Shown here one piece after another: positions 12,801-30,755 of a stretch of DNA of 64,000 nt. The notes under the pieces are model-generated. The model saw nothing but the letters and a program-made list of their open reading frames with translations, was not told the DNA's origin and did no database searches. Position numbers and translations under genes: made by a program. The stretch is from the NCBI GenBank assembly GCA_024509875.1, contig JAMPIV010008526.1, positions 62,001 to 126,000 of the forward strand. The letters are read 5' to 3'. Position 1 is the stretch's first letter; every line of letters starts with the position of its first letter. This stretch comes from Oreohelix idahoensis (Eukaryota; Mollusca; Gastropoda; Stylommatophora; Oreohelicidae).

Positions 12801-15800
12801 TCTAATCAATTAATAAAAAATTGTAAAGCCTATAATACGTGAAGTCAGAACACCATATTACATACTATGTTAAGTTATATAATTATACTCTCTATAGATA
12901 TGATGGAGTGACAGTTCTTTGGTTTCTAAACGGCGCTACAACAATCTGAAGAGGTAATAGGACGAGGGCTGGGTGGGCACAAAAGAGGGATAAGACATAC
13001 TGACTATAAAGATTAATGCTATAGAGAGTGGGCTGGGGGGAGCGGGCAGAGATTATGTGTGTCTAGGGGCTGGACACACATTCTTCGAAGCTAGTGTGCT
13101 GAAGAGTGATAGTGGGGTTATCGTAAGGGATCTAGTGCAGGGTTCATTTTGTGCTCATAATCTGTAATTTCATATGATGATATATCTTTAGAGCTATGCG
13201 AGAGCGGACAGTTATAGCCGCACACAAGTTGACACACTGGTTTGTGTTCTAGGAGGTCTATCATCATGTCTCATCTATTGTTCTTCTATGATTTGTTTGG
13301 CCATTTAGAAGATCCAGACATTTCGAGGCAGTCATGATAGCGTACTATTGTGTTAGTTGTCTTAATGTAGCCGACACTGATATCAGCGAGAGTCTACAGA
13401 TTTATTGGTCATTCTATGGACTGATTATGCAGCACAGGTTATTGTTAATCAGTGTGGAGTATTGAGGTTTGGGGATGTAGCGCTTATTCTTATTAGTGAT
13501 GTCTTCTGTGACTCTAAACTTAACCGTGATTCAAAAATTGCAAAAAACAAAGTGGGTTACATTAGCGTAATTTAGTGGTCCTTCAGGTGGGGCAGCGAGA
13601 GGGAGGCGTATCAGAGAGCGAGAAGAATCCATGCAAGATGAGTGATATGCAGAGTTTCTTGTAAGAGCTATTCAGACGATGGGTGCTAGGGTCACTAAGT
13701 TGCATCGGAATAGGCTATACACAATCTGTATTGTGTGGCTTGATTTTTTACTTGGAGTTCTCTTCTCATCTAGATCTATACCTAGTTTATTACTAGCTGT
13801 CGATTAACATTGTTCTATACAATGTTTCTACAAAATTGTATTATCTAACCGTTTCAGCACCACAAACAAAAAATACTTAACTTATATCCATCGCACGTTC
13901 TCCGAATATAGATTGTTTATGAATGTGTGTGTGACGGGACTATTCTATTGCGTGAACAATGATGAGGGATGCTTGGAGAGACATTACAGTGGTCAATTTG
14001 TAGTTAATGCGCATCTCCACGAGTATTGAAACAGGGGGGCATGTGGGACTCTGGACTATGATTAGCCGAGGTGGCTGGGAGATTATCCTGCCTTCAGTGG
14101 TGTAAGAGAGGTCAGCACTGAGGGTACTCACAACAGGAACGCGTAATCACTAGACTAACACATAGAGCGACAACATGGGCTGAGAGCATGGAGCAGTGGA
14201 TGGTCTATAGAGAACTTGCATGCTTCTGCATGAGAGATAGCTACAATCATCAGGGGCTGGGGAGTGAAGGAACGATACTACTATGAGTAATGTGATAGCA
14301 TAGCAAAACAATACAGAACGAAATCAGATAGTTCAGTTCAGAGTGTGGCGGACTCAACATCAAATGGATCCGCATCTACGTAGGGTGGTCATTTATGTAT
14401 GCTCACTCGAAGTGTTGAAGCAGACACACTCCAGCAGGCATTTTATTCAGTGCCAACAGTTTACACAGATCAGTAGTTTGCTATCTTTTCAGATGCTTTG
14501 AGTTTGAATAAAGAACTGAGGAGCTATCTAATTGTTGTGACGCTGATGCGTTCAGAGTTATTCAGGTAGCCACAGTCGAGATGTAGAAACAGTTGGACAT
14601 GGCAACAAGAACTATGGAATGTATATGAAACTAGTTAACAACATACTGTACTAGTGAGGATGATTTGAGGCACATTCACTGGTTGATATCATCAGGAATT
14701 ATGTGATAAGTAATTCCGCTGTACACAGGCCTGGATATAGGCTATCAGTTTCAGTCGTCACTGACAAAACACACATATGTATCTGGTGACGAGTTTCATA
14801 AGCTCGAAGCAGCGGCAAGGTGATAGGTCATGGTGGCTTACAATATTATGGACATAAGGAGGGCGAGCGAGACTGCATAGCTAGGCTGCCTACTCATCTG
14901 TGCACAGGCTTAGCCCTATCGACCTTTCAACGAAACAGGTGCTTTCTTCACAACAGGGCGGGCACTGGCTCACCTGCAGGGGTGAAACTATGCTCATCCT
15001 GCCAAGGGAATCGAGCAGCGCAATAAGCGGAAAATGACACACAGATTTGGTGATGGGTCAGTCATATGAGTTATCTAGTTCACCTCGCTGTAGCGAGTTG
15101 CTACAAAGACGAATGACGACATGTGGAGCCATAAGCTTGAAAGTCTCCTTTTCGAGTAGAGAGGTAGGGTATACGGGCAGACGAGGGTCTAAATCTCCTC
15201 AGATCTGGCTGTGGATCTTCTCCATGTATGTTAAATTCAAATGCGACCACTCAGTATGGCAGCACACTGACAGGAGGATATTGTTTGAGAAACCTGCACG
15301 ACAATGGCCGGCCTTGGCATCTATTCTCATCTTCTGAGAACGCACACACTGGAGAGAGATTATACGGCTTGAGAGATTCATCTGATATGGCTGAGGGTTC
15401 TTAATTATGAATCATGTCCAGGGATGTGGGCATTGACACTGGCTATGACTCGACAACCTCTGAAGCCTAAATGTCAGCAGCCAGAGAGTGGATCCAAGCG
15501 AAGAACTAGAGCGGGCGATGTACACATTAACTGTTCACCAATATCGCTCTTTCTAGAGTGAGGTGAGCGTTGTGAGTGTTACACGCTGATCGCGGCTTGG
15601 ATCTAACCATTCATACACACATACAGGGACGTGATCGAGACATATAGACAAACTGGTGAAACATATCGAGGTATCTTTAGCCGTTCCATTCATCAGTCGC
15701 AGGGGATTCGTATGGGCGGTGTGACTCATTCTTTTGAGCTGGTTAAGTACCATACTAGGCATAGAAGACAGCACTTCCAATAGACGATCAAAATGGCTCA

Positions 15801-16433
15801 CACTTGATCGAGTTGTTCTTTACAGACCTGTACGCGTCGCGAGCGTCTTGCAGGGCTTCAGCTATGGTCAGACGACACGTGAACTTGATTCTTCTACAGC
15901 TGAGTCTCAGTGTACAGGGGACACGCCTGAAATTAGGAACTCTCTAGATCAACGCACACAACAGCGCCTTAGAAAATATGTAACATCTGTAACTGAGATC
16001 AACACAGTTTGTACTCACAAGTCAAATCACAGCAACGTAAGCGATAAGCATAGCGATGACTTGACACCCTACAAGATCACTTCTGCAGTGGACCATGCAC
16101 AGAACGCGAGACAGAATGGGATGGGGGGGTAGGGGGTGCTGGGGGAGAGAGCGAACTAGGACGACAACAGAATATAGAACCACACGTTGTGCCATCTACA
16201 ACAGATTCAGCTTGCATGGAGTCACTAATGTCGAGTGTCATTTCAGGGCAGGATAGGATGAGTGGCGCGAGAAGAAGGGGTTATGGGGGCGATGCGCGTG
16301 GTGGTGGAGGGACGGGAGGAGTGCATATAGAGAATAGATATAATGTATACGCGTTTTGAGTTTTCTGTTATCAATTGGGTTTTGGAATGGTCTTGTGTTC
16401 CTCGATGGTCGAGGGAGGGGCATGCTGGTGGGG

Positions 16434-16464
<31 letters not shown>

Positions 16465-19400
16465 AGATATAGTGGGTGGGAATAAGTAAGGTGATTTTGT
16501 GGTTGATTGGGGGGGGGTGGAAGGGGGGGGGAAGTCTGTTGATTGGGAGAGACCAAGTGATGCTGGGGACGCAACTGTACTCGCTGATGTGAAGCGGGCG
16601 GAAATGACGTGTGGTCTAGCAGCAAAGATTTGATTAGGAAGCAACAACAATGGAAAAGATAAAAAAGATATGATATCGAACAGATGTCAGTTTACAGTAA
16701 ACAAGTATGCTGATTGTTGTAGCAGTGCAGGAACGATCAAGTATGGGCACCCAACAGAAAAGTTGGTCTATCAGGGAAGAGGGAGTTGTAGAGCCCTGTC
16801 TACTCTTTACTGAGAGATACATATCTTGTGGCTCGTGATCTATCATCCGCTCAGTTCATTCGAATATAACAAGATACTGAGTGTTCACAAACAGTTGTTT
16901 AAGTGTGCCTCGCGCGAAGTCACGTCTATGATTGTATAGTGCAGTACAGGGGGGCTCAGTGTCACTCAGATCGGTTATAGAGTAGGACAACGGCATCTAG
17001 GTTGCGGCACTTCGCAAGACACACACATCGGGATGACACATTGCACGTTTGGAATTTACACACCAACCTGGCGCTATGAAAGTGAGTGAACAGAACAGAA
17101 CACAGTCGACTCATATCAGACGGGGACGAGATATCACAAATCATGCACGACATTGTAGGTGGTGTGAGACACATGAGCGTTAGTTGTCTGTTGCTAACGA
17201 TTGTTAGTAGAGGGATTGTCACACTCGACACAGTAAGAGAGCGTTCACAGAAGCTGTCGAAGGGGAGAGACAACGTTTAATAGAAATACTACTAGTGAAT
17301 GGAGATTACAAAACAACAACTGCAAGCAGCAAGACGGGAAGGGATGGATATGATTTGTGGGAGTTATCGAGGCACGTGTAGGTGAGAGTCTTCGCATAGC
17401 TAGAGTTGACTAAGAGACTTGCACGTGAACAGAAGCAAACGAGGGTAAATTGCTGTCAACAGTTTGCTCAAAAAAGTGTCCCATCAAAAAGTTTTGTTTA
17501 GTATGTGTAGACCAAGGGTGATCATCAGTTAGTAGTCACTCATTGCTGTACTTGACACTACAGGGGTCCTACTATCTGTGCACAGCGGTGCGCGGGCATA
17601 CGCTATATATTGTGTAATCTGTGTAGGTCATCCGCTATACGAAATAAAAAATGGTACATGGTAAACACAGCTCGGGGGGGGCGCTAGGTCTCGCGCCAGA
17701 CCAGCCTGTATCCAATGGCTGTCTGACTCGGAGGTAAATTAAGTCGCGATATCAATCTAGACAAGACGAAAAATGTGATGAGTTCTGACATGAGTTATTT
17801 TCATGTGGAGCGGGGCATACAGCCATGCGATTCTTGCTTATGCACAACACATTCACAACTAATGTGCTGCGAGATAGAGCAACACAGTATAACCTAGGAC
17901 GAGTGACATGATGACATGGACTAGCAAGTTATCTCACATTCCAGAATCATGAAGATATAGTGCCCAGCAGAATATATGTGATAGTGATAACAACAGCTGT
18001 AACCAGCAGTCTGAGAAATAGACGGCGCGGTTCACCCTAGCTAGACAAGCTCTAGCATGTGTTTACTCTGGCAGTCACCAACAACGCGCCCTCTGTCACA
18101 AAGAAATCAGGCCAGGCTCCTGTGCATATGAGTACAGACATGTCCAGACAGAATATTAGTCTGATTCTTCCGCTACAGAACAGATCTTACGACCACTCGT
18201 TTGCCCACCGGATAGTCTTATCGTCCTACATTCTGGACGATCCAAGCAAAGTACGGTCACTATATTCTAGGTATACACTACTACACGCACAAACTCCTCA
18301 ACAATCTACGGATAGAGAGGATCAAGCATACAAAAGTAGCGCAAAGTACACATGATTTGACAGGCGAGATTGGACACAGAAAGGAGTTGACATCTGGCAT
18401 GGTCGTCAAGCACCATCTATTTAGTCTTGGAGCAAACAATAGTTATCCCTTGCCACGCTGGCACTAAGGTAGTCTCTTTGCTTGTAGCAGTGGGTGATCT
18501 CAAGAGCAGAACTATGAGACTAGTCATGGAAGTAGCTGTTCACTTCAAGGCGCGTGGTTAGGCTGATGAAGTGCGAGAAAGCGCAGTAGACTGAAAACAA
18601 ACTTTCTGGAGTGCATGATACTAGATTCATCGAGCTCGTGTACTGGATTTTTGTACAGACAATCGATGGGTTGCGAGGAGTCCATTCTCTGGTACAAGCA
18701 AATCGAGAAACGGCGACATAAAGATCTTTCTATCAAAGCCTGCAGAGTAGATCACTTAATAGGTCCTATCTCATCCCCATTGTCTCTACAGCTAGAGCAC
18801 ATCTGTATATGATGATCGGGAGTACAACTCAGGACCATCGCGAGGGTAAATGATATCATGCAAATTCTATCCTGCCACGTGGCTTATTCTTCACAGTCTG
18901 ATCAGCATTTGAGTTAGCAATGTCTAGTAGACATTTACTCAACAGGGAGACACACACGGTGTAAAGAGCAGTGTGGAGTGTAGGTTGGATGATGAGGTTG
19001 GAGAGCGCCTCTCGCGAGTGTATTTTTAACCATAGTCGAGCAGGTAGACCGTACGTCATCAGCTAAAGTCGGCGCGTGCATTCTAGCATAAGAGATTGGC
19101 TGAAGTAAACAATGTATACAGTACACAGATCTTAGCGGCTTTGATGTCATAGACACACCAGAACAAGTAATGACAGATGTAATCAGCACGTGTTATGCTT
19201 TGCTGAGACATGTGTTAGCGGTACGAAGTATTATAGTACATATGCGATATGGCATCGAGAGCGCATGCATCGCGGCGCGGTTACAACAGGCTAGCGGGAA
19301 AAAATGGTGCTGATCCAGAGACACTGTTAAACTACTTGCGTATCTATCAACATGTGGCAACACTATTCTATCTTCGGCACTCTCCAAATGATTCAATGGT

Positions 19401-20353
19401 GGATGGTAAATTCCGGATTGATATTTGAACGAGAGCTGATTGGAGTAAGTGTGCGAATTTTACACTAGGAGGTGTTGGCGAGAGGCATAGCTATTACTCT
19501 ATTGGCATCATCGATCTATTGAGTGGCGCGGATTACTTATACTCGTCTAACATGATCTGAGATTGATGATTTAAAGGGGGTGGTATCACTACGACCACAA
19601 CGCCGTGTTTATACTCTAAAGCGCTTATATCTTGAGTCAGCTTCTTTGCTGACAGTTATTATGAACCTGTCTACTTAGTGCGAGAGGAAATAGTGAAAAT
19701 TCCATACTCCACTCTACTGTCGAAGCACACGACCTTTTGAGTCACTTTGGTAGAAATAGAATGGGTGACTCCACATGCTACACAATATCTGAGATAACAT
19801 GGTAGACGTCCTATCTTCTCAAGCACTCTGAGTCTAGTCATCAGCGCTACTACGACCCCCAGCGAATTAGCTTAGTGATGCCGCTCTCCTGGTGAATAGC
19901 GATAGTGAGCTCTTGCTCTACTCAGACATACTGAGATGGTGATCTATTAACCGAGTAAAGACCTCTTGTGCTAGATTGTGCTTCTCATATAAGGGGAGGA
20001 AAGCAGCCTTCTCAGAGCGCTCTCTGGATATAGAGGGCTGTTCCATGGATAGCATTTTATTCACATTGAGCCTGATGATGAGGGGGGTGTTGAAAACGAA
20101 GGAGTAACCCACTCGTCTCTGGTGCGACATCGGCTTAGTTCATTAGTTATTCATATTCTCTCTAGAAGTCGCATATTCACGCTCTGACATATTATGTTTA
20201 CATACTGGCGACTGCGACACGGAGGTGGTGTAAGCCCAGAGGAAGTGGATACTGTACTATGTTAAAGTGCTACTTCAGACACTTAGAGGGGTTCATTTCA
20301 TCACATCTACTCTCTCACAGATACTACTAGGAATACAGAGGCTGAACAACTAA
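9840..20353. other. 10.5-kb block without recognisable content, probable artefact
   Basis: No ORF longer than about 180 codons, no LINE, SINE, MITE or array of the kinds that fill the rest of the window, and no internal duplication I could see. Base use is nearly even with frequent CpG, unlike the AT-rich flanks. Short G runs interrupt it (16440-16464, 12724-12775). It resembles unaligned noisy long-read sequence used to fill a gap. A genuine unique insertion cannot be excluded from the sequence alone. Confidence 0.6.
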
Positions 20354-25565
<5,212 letters not shown>

Positions 25566-26171
25566 CTGACAAGATCGCTAATGTGGAACTGATGACAAGA
25601 TTGCTAATGTGGAACTGATGACAAGACCGCTAATGTGGAACTGATGACAAGATCGCTAATGTGGAACTGATGACAAGATTGCTAATGTGGAACTGATGAC
25701 AAGATCGCTAATGTGGAACTGATGACAAGATCGCTAATGTGGAACTGATGACAAGATTGCTAATGTGGAACTGATGACAAGATTGCTAATGTGGAACTGA
25801 TGACAAGATCGCTAATGTGGAACTGATGACAAGATCGCTAATGTGGAACTGATGACAAGATCGCTAATGTGGAACTGATGACAAGATCGCTAATGTGGAA
25901 CTGATGACAAGATCGCTAATGTGGAACTGATGACAAGATCGCTAATGTGGAACTGATGACAAGATCGCTAATGTGGAACTGATGACAAGATCGCTAATGT
26001 GGAACTGATGACAAGATCGCTAATGTGGAACTGATGACAAGATCGCTAACGTGGAACTGATGACAAGATCGCTAACGTGGAACTGATGACAAGATCGCTA
26101 ATGTGGAACTGATGACAAGATCGCTAATGTGGAACTGATGACAAGATCGCTAATGTGGAACTGATGACAAG
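25566..26171 (+). repeat. 26-bp minisatellite, ~23 copies, derived from a LINE coding region
   Basis: Unit GACAAGATCGCTAATGTGG plus AACTGAT, 26 bp, with few variants (GATTGC, GACCGC, AACGTGG). The array runs directly into the downstream part of a family-C LINE (GTGCCAGTGGAACAAGAG). Intact LINE copies contain one version of the unit at this same place (46487-46512), so the array grew inside a LINE copy. Confidence 0.95.
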
Positions 26172-26501
26172 TGCCAGTGGAACAAGAGATGAAATGAAGA
26201 CACTGGTGATGGATAGAACAAACAAATGAATGAATGAAATCTTTATAATAGAACACATAATGAGGAAACCTTTTGATAACATTACAAGGCAGTCCTTGTT
26301 CTGAAACCCCCAGGGAAAGAGAGGCAGAGGTAGACCAAAAAAACACATGGAGAAGAGAACTGGAAACAGAAGTGAAAATGATGAGGAAGATGTGGAAAAA
26401 ATTTGAGGCTGATGACATGTGACAGGATGACGTGACAGGAGGACTTGGCATGTGTTTGTTGAAGGCCTATGCTCCTTGGGGAACTAAGGGTATCGATTGA
26501 T
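26165..26501 (+). mobile_element. Family-C RTE-like LINE, 3' fragment
   Basis: Continues from the 26-bp array with GCCAGTGGAACAAGAG, AAGGCAGTCCTTGTTCTG, the basic GKRGRGRPK coding motif and the terminal GGGTATCGATTGATC. It has small frameshifts and an extra AATGAATGAATG at 26226. Confidence 0.85.
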
Positions 26502-26688
26502 CAACAAGTGTAGGACACAAGTGAATGTGAAGCCTTGATGAAATAGTCCCCCTGGTTTCCTTTCCCTCACCCTACAGACAAACACATGCAAGAAAAGTAT
26601 TAGTTTAATGCTGAGGTACATTACCTGTGGTAAAATGTTAGAGGTGGCAGGTAAATATCCTCAGAAACGTTGTTTTCTCTCCATCCAG

Positions 26689-26762
26689 GTCTGTCTGGTC
26701 AGCCTCGCATCGTGGACATAGGAGGCCCCGACTACCTCAAACCCTTTCCTCAGAAAAATAAA
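26689..26762 (+). CDS. C11orf54: C11orf54-like ester hydrolase, exon 2
   Basis: 74 nt, acceptor CTCTCCATCCAG and donor AAA|GTAAGA. The first two bases complete the glycine codon begun in the previous exon. It encodes LSGQPRIVDIGGPDYLKPF followed by PQKNK, corresponding to the human segment with an IAEVGG core. It ends in phase 0. Identity to the human protein is highest around DIGG and the PYL-like segment. No frameshift is present, which argues for a live gene rather than a retrocopy. Confidence 0.9.
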
Positions 26763-27212
26763 GTAAGAACGGAATGCACTGTATGCCATGCACTTTTTAC
26801 TCTAGCTTGGTACCAGATGTGACAATCCTTTAAATGCAATCCAAGCTGGAGAAACTGGAGTTCATGACTTCAACTCAGCACATTTTGGAATGGCAGAAAA
26901 GCCTAGGTCTACAGTGTAGATATTACCAAGGAGTCTTCAACTTGGTATTGCCTGCAAAAGAGCGAGAAGCTCAGCAGCCCTAGTTAAACAACAACAACAA
27001 CAATCACAGGACTTGAAATTGATTTCTCCATCATCTTATCTGTTTTCTTCATATGCAGGTCCGTTTTTTGCATTTTTCACTAAACATCTAGATCAGGGGC
27101 AGACAACCCAGGAGCGGTAGAGATGTACTTTAAAAACACTGAGCTCTCTAAAGATCTGCCTTGATAAAACCGTGACTGCTTCAGGTTTGAGAGTTTCTGG
27201 AATTTGGAATTG
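26763..27212. other. Intron sequence
   Basis: Intron 2 begins. There is a short CAA repeat at 26989-27003. No other feature was recognised. Confidence 0.4.
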
Positions 27213-27486
27213 GGAGCCATGCTGGTGTAATGGCTACGGCATTGTACTGGCGACCAGGTGTTCATGGTTCAAACCCAGGCGTCAGCGTTTGAGGGAATGT
27301 TTACGACCGGAAATTTGACTGAATAACCTGAACGGCTCCTGTGATAAACCCTCTGTGGATGGGAAGGAGCAAAGCTCCTGACCGGGTTGGAAGGAAAGTC
27401 CTCAGGTTCCCCAGCCTCGCAATGACGTGTCATTGGGCCGAAGGGCTGAAAGCCCAAGTGCCGCTGGTTAAGGAAAAAAAAAAAAA
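27213..27486 (+). mobile_element. tRNA-derived SINE, family S1
   Basis: The head has an A box-like TGGTGTAATGGCTACG and a B box GGTTCAAACCC. The body contains GAAGGAGCAAAGCTCCTGAC and AATGACGTGTCATTGGGCC, and the tail is poly-A. The second copy at 47229-47506 is closely similar over its whole length. Confidence 0.88.
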
Positions 27487-27698
27487 TATGTAACTTTTAT
27501 CTCTGCCACACGATCTACTTCCTGCAATCCAACAGTCAAAGTGGTGGAAGATTAAAATTGCATATATTACCGAATGTTAACTTCACTTAAAGACAAGATG
27601 GCTTTCTTTCTTATACAGTTCACAAATAGTCAATTTTAGTAAACTAACTTGCGGGTCTTCCACTAGAAATGCGGTGGAAACCTGGGGACACCATGCTA

Positions 27699-27844
27699 TT
27701 AACTCTTTGACACTGCAGTTATTTTCCACCCTGTGCCATAATTTTAGTTCATGATAGAGTAAAAACAATGCTCAGAGCATTGTTTCGGCACGGGTGTCAA
27801 ATCTGACCACCGCTCTGAGCATTGTTCCGGAGTCAAAGAGTTAA
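27699..27844. mobile_element. piggyBac-type MITE, 146 bp
   Basis: TTAACTCTTTGAC at the left and GTCAAAGAGTTAA at the right: perfect 13-bp inverted repeats ending in TTAA. Inside, AATGCTCAGAGCATT is a near palindrome, and CTCTGAGCATTGTT repeats part of it. This is the best preserved of three MITEs with these ends. Confidence 0.88.
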
Positions 27845-28078
27845 GTGCCGGTAATAGAAGGCTTTTAAAAAAAAATGTACCTATGTTACAAATTCTTTGT
27901 CCCCCATCCATCACCTAGAGATCTAACAAATGAGGCCTTTGATCTACCAGTAGATCAAGATCGACTGTTTGTTGACCTCGAATCTAGATGTAAATCCCCT
28001 GGTTAGTAATTCATATATCCATTTAAATATTTTATCTTTTAAGACTTGTGTTTTTCAACCATGTATTACATTCTGTCA

Positions 28079-28550
28079 TTAGATAGAACAGACATAAGAT
28101 ACAAGATAGACATAGGAGATGGAACACTGCTAAGATACAAGATGAATGTTGTTAATATATGAGATGGAACACTGCAAAGATACCAGATAGAATGTTGTTA
28201 ACATATGAGATGGAACACTGCTAAGATACAAGATAGAATGTTGTTAACATATGAGATGGAACACTGCTAAGATACAAGATAGAATGTTGTTAACATATGA
28301 GATGGAACACTGCTAAGATACAAGATAGAATGTTGTTAACATACAAGATGGAACACTGCTAAGATACAAGATAGAATGTTGTTAACATACAAGATGGAAC
28401 ACTGCTAAGATACAATATAGAATGTTGTTAACATACAAGATGGAACACTGCTAAGATACAAGATAGAATGTTGTTAACATATGAGATGGAACACTGCTAA
28501 GATACAAGATAGAACAGTGCTAAGATACATGAAAGAACGATGCTAAGATC
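28079..28550 (+). repeat. Tandem repeat, ~46 bp x ~10
   Basis: Unit GATGGAACACTGCTAAGATA, then CAAGATAGAATGTTGTTAAC and ATATGA. The edges are more diverged than the middle, as is usual for arrays that grow by unequal exchange. Confidence 0.93.
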
Positions 28551-28597
28551 AAGCACTGTCCGGATATCAAATGTTCAGCACACAGAATCTTTTTCTA

Positions 28598-28870
28598 TTA
28601 TAACTGAAGGGCACCTGTCAGTGGTTGATAGCAAAAGGTTGATATGAGTACGCTATTTAACAATTGCCACTTTGTATTGAGTTGCAATGGATCCCCAATG
28701 ACTTCTGTATCTTGTCTTGAAAGTGCACTTTGATAGACTCTTTCCTGTCCATCTATTGATGTTATCTTCCCACTTATAACGTTGTCTTCCTCTTGCACAT
28801 TTGCCTGCAACTCTTCCTTCTGTTATGGTCTTCAGTAAGGTGTTATGTCTTTTTATATTTAAAAATATTT
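28598..28870 (-). mobile_element. RTE-like LINE C-terminal fragment (family D)
   Basis: The minus strand encodes EGRVAGKCARGRQRYKWED-like basic sequence, then IKRW-type and DPLQLNTKW segments. The same C-terminus appears on the plus strand at 37341-37600, so the two define one LINE family. Both are 3' relics with stops. Confidence 0.65.
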
Positions 28871-30755
28871 TAGCTGTCTGTGGTAAAGTGGGATGATATA
28901 AATATTTATAGGGGACTTAGTGTACTGGCTGAGATCAGCTGTGAAGGTATCTGTATCTAATAAGTGTGGTGTATTACAGATGACCTTACTTTGCTACCAC
29001 ATTTAGACCTCAGTCAGAATTATTCAAGATTGAGCTGCTCTGGCCAACGAATCTTAACTTCTGTGTGGGTGGCAGGAAACAGTCTCCTCTGCTCGCTTGC
29101 TTCACCGTATTCTTGAGAAACAACACTGGTCGCTATCTTGACCAAGGAGTATGCTATCAGCCTCTGGATTCAGCAAAACTCAGACCAGGTGCTGCTTTAA
29201 TAGTTTAGTACCACGGTCCCTGAAACAAGAAGGTTGTACCTCCCTTCAGAACTAATTTATAATCTATTTCCACACTGAAGCACAATACATAACAAACACC
29301 GAGTTCAGCGCTGTAGTCCAACTGCTAGCTTCTCATGAAACAATTTACACCAGTATTCCTCTCCCTAATGGTTACAACGCCTCTGCAATTCCAGCATTAT
29401 TTCCTTCTATTCAATAAGATAGGTGTCATAGTACTATTTGGCCATCCCATGCAGATATATTCCTCTCCGACAAGTTTTATTCATGGTGGAGCCATATCGA
29501 GGTTTTGCCTCTGTTTATTGTTACTGAACCACACACATATAGACATAAATTATCAATTCACATTCAATTTTCATCAACAAGATATCAAATAGGTCTAGCT
29601 TACCACAATTCATGGAAATATTAAACAAATACGTTGACTGGCGATGAGTTACGGCACAATTCCGATCTGCCTCTGTCCCAGGCTTTTATTTAGAAAAATA
29701 TGAGCTGGATCTCAACGCACTTGCTTTTACAAATTGGATTTTCAAAAAGTGGCACTGAACTGATGCTCCTAATTGACTAAATCAACTGGTCTAGCCAATG
29801 AGACCATGTTTACAAAAGCTTTTGAAAAAATTTACCCTTCCTACGTTTCCCTTAACAACCAAAAATAGTATTTGCAGTCGACTAATCATGTTTTGCCTTA
29901 CATATAATTCTAACCAATCAAATCGGATTTAACGTAGTGGCCTCATTCCCCTAAAGCAGTATCCAAACATGAGCACATATGATCTGGTGCTGTCAGACAA
30001 CACCCCTATAATATTTTGGCTATAATTTGTTAATTACTAGACTATGTGCATAACACTTAACATATTCTTTGTCAGCAAGTCCTAAGGCACCCAAATATAT
30101 AAATTTAATGGGGCTAAGTGGCTCCGTTCAAAATATGTATTCTAGGATAGTCGTGTATTTGTTTTTTTATTTTTTTTTATCGATTTAGAACCGCCACCTG
30201 TCCTGCCTTTTCAACTGTTCTGTCAGTATAAAGTCAGGATTTCAGACGTAAAACAGTAGAATGTCATGTTTCCTAATAAGCATTAAACATGTTTTCAAAA
30301 CCTAACCGTGTATTGGTAATGTTTTTTATTACTGTTTATTTGAAAAAAGTTAGTGCTTCATGCCTTTCGCGTTCACTTTTTCATCGCGAGACTGTGGTAG
30401 TATTGCAAGCGTTCCTCCGTTCATCTCTCTATATCTCTCTCTTCTAAGTCCATCTGTCTTTTCATTACGCAGTGTATATAATGACATTAATGCTAGTATT
30501 TTATCTAGGTCATTAAGCAGTGTGCGTATCTCGAGGTTTTCTAAGAAATACAGTACACGTTTTATTTTTAGAAATGCGTTTATGCTGCTGTAGGCTTTAC
30601 TAGTAAACGTGAAAGCGTTACAATTATGCAGACAAAGTAGAAAAAAAGGGGATTTTTGTACGCCATTGTGACAGCATTGGTCTTTTACCATTCTTCTTTC
30701 CTTTTATTGAATTAATTCGTTAGGCTTTACATTTACTTTTTAATTTAGATATGTG
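28871..30755. other. 1.9 kb without recognised feature
   Basis: AT-rich. A 113-codon ORF on the minus strand (30691-30350) has no motif I recognise. The stretch 29.0-30.3 kb differs in texture from the surrounding arrays and could be an unclassified transposon, but no ends or target duplications were found. Confidence 0.35.

Noticed and set aside
15734..16132. 132-codon ORF in the noisy block
   Set aside because: No recognisable content; probably chance.
25566..26171. CRISPR array
   Set aside because: Units are head-to-tail without distinct spacers, in a eukaryotic intron.
27213..27290. Functional tRNA gene
   Set aside because: A and B boxes are present but no cloverleaf pairing; it is the head of a repeated SINE.
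30350..30691. 113-codon ORF as a possible host gene
   Set aside because: No recognisable domain, no splice context, and overlapping ORF on the other strand; left as unexplained.
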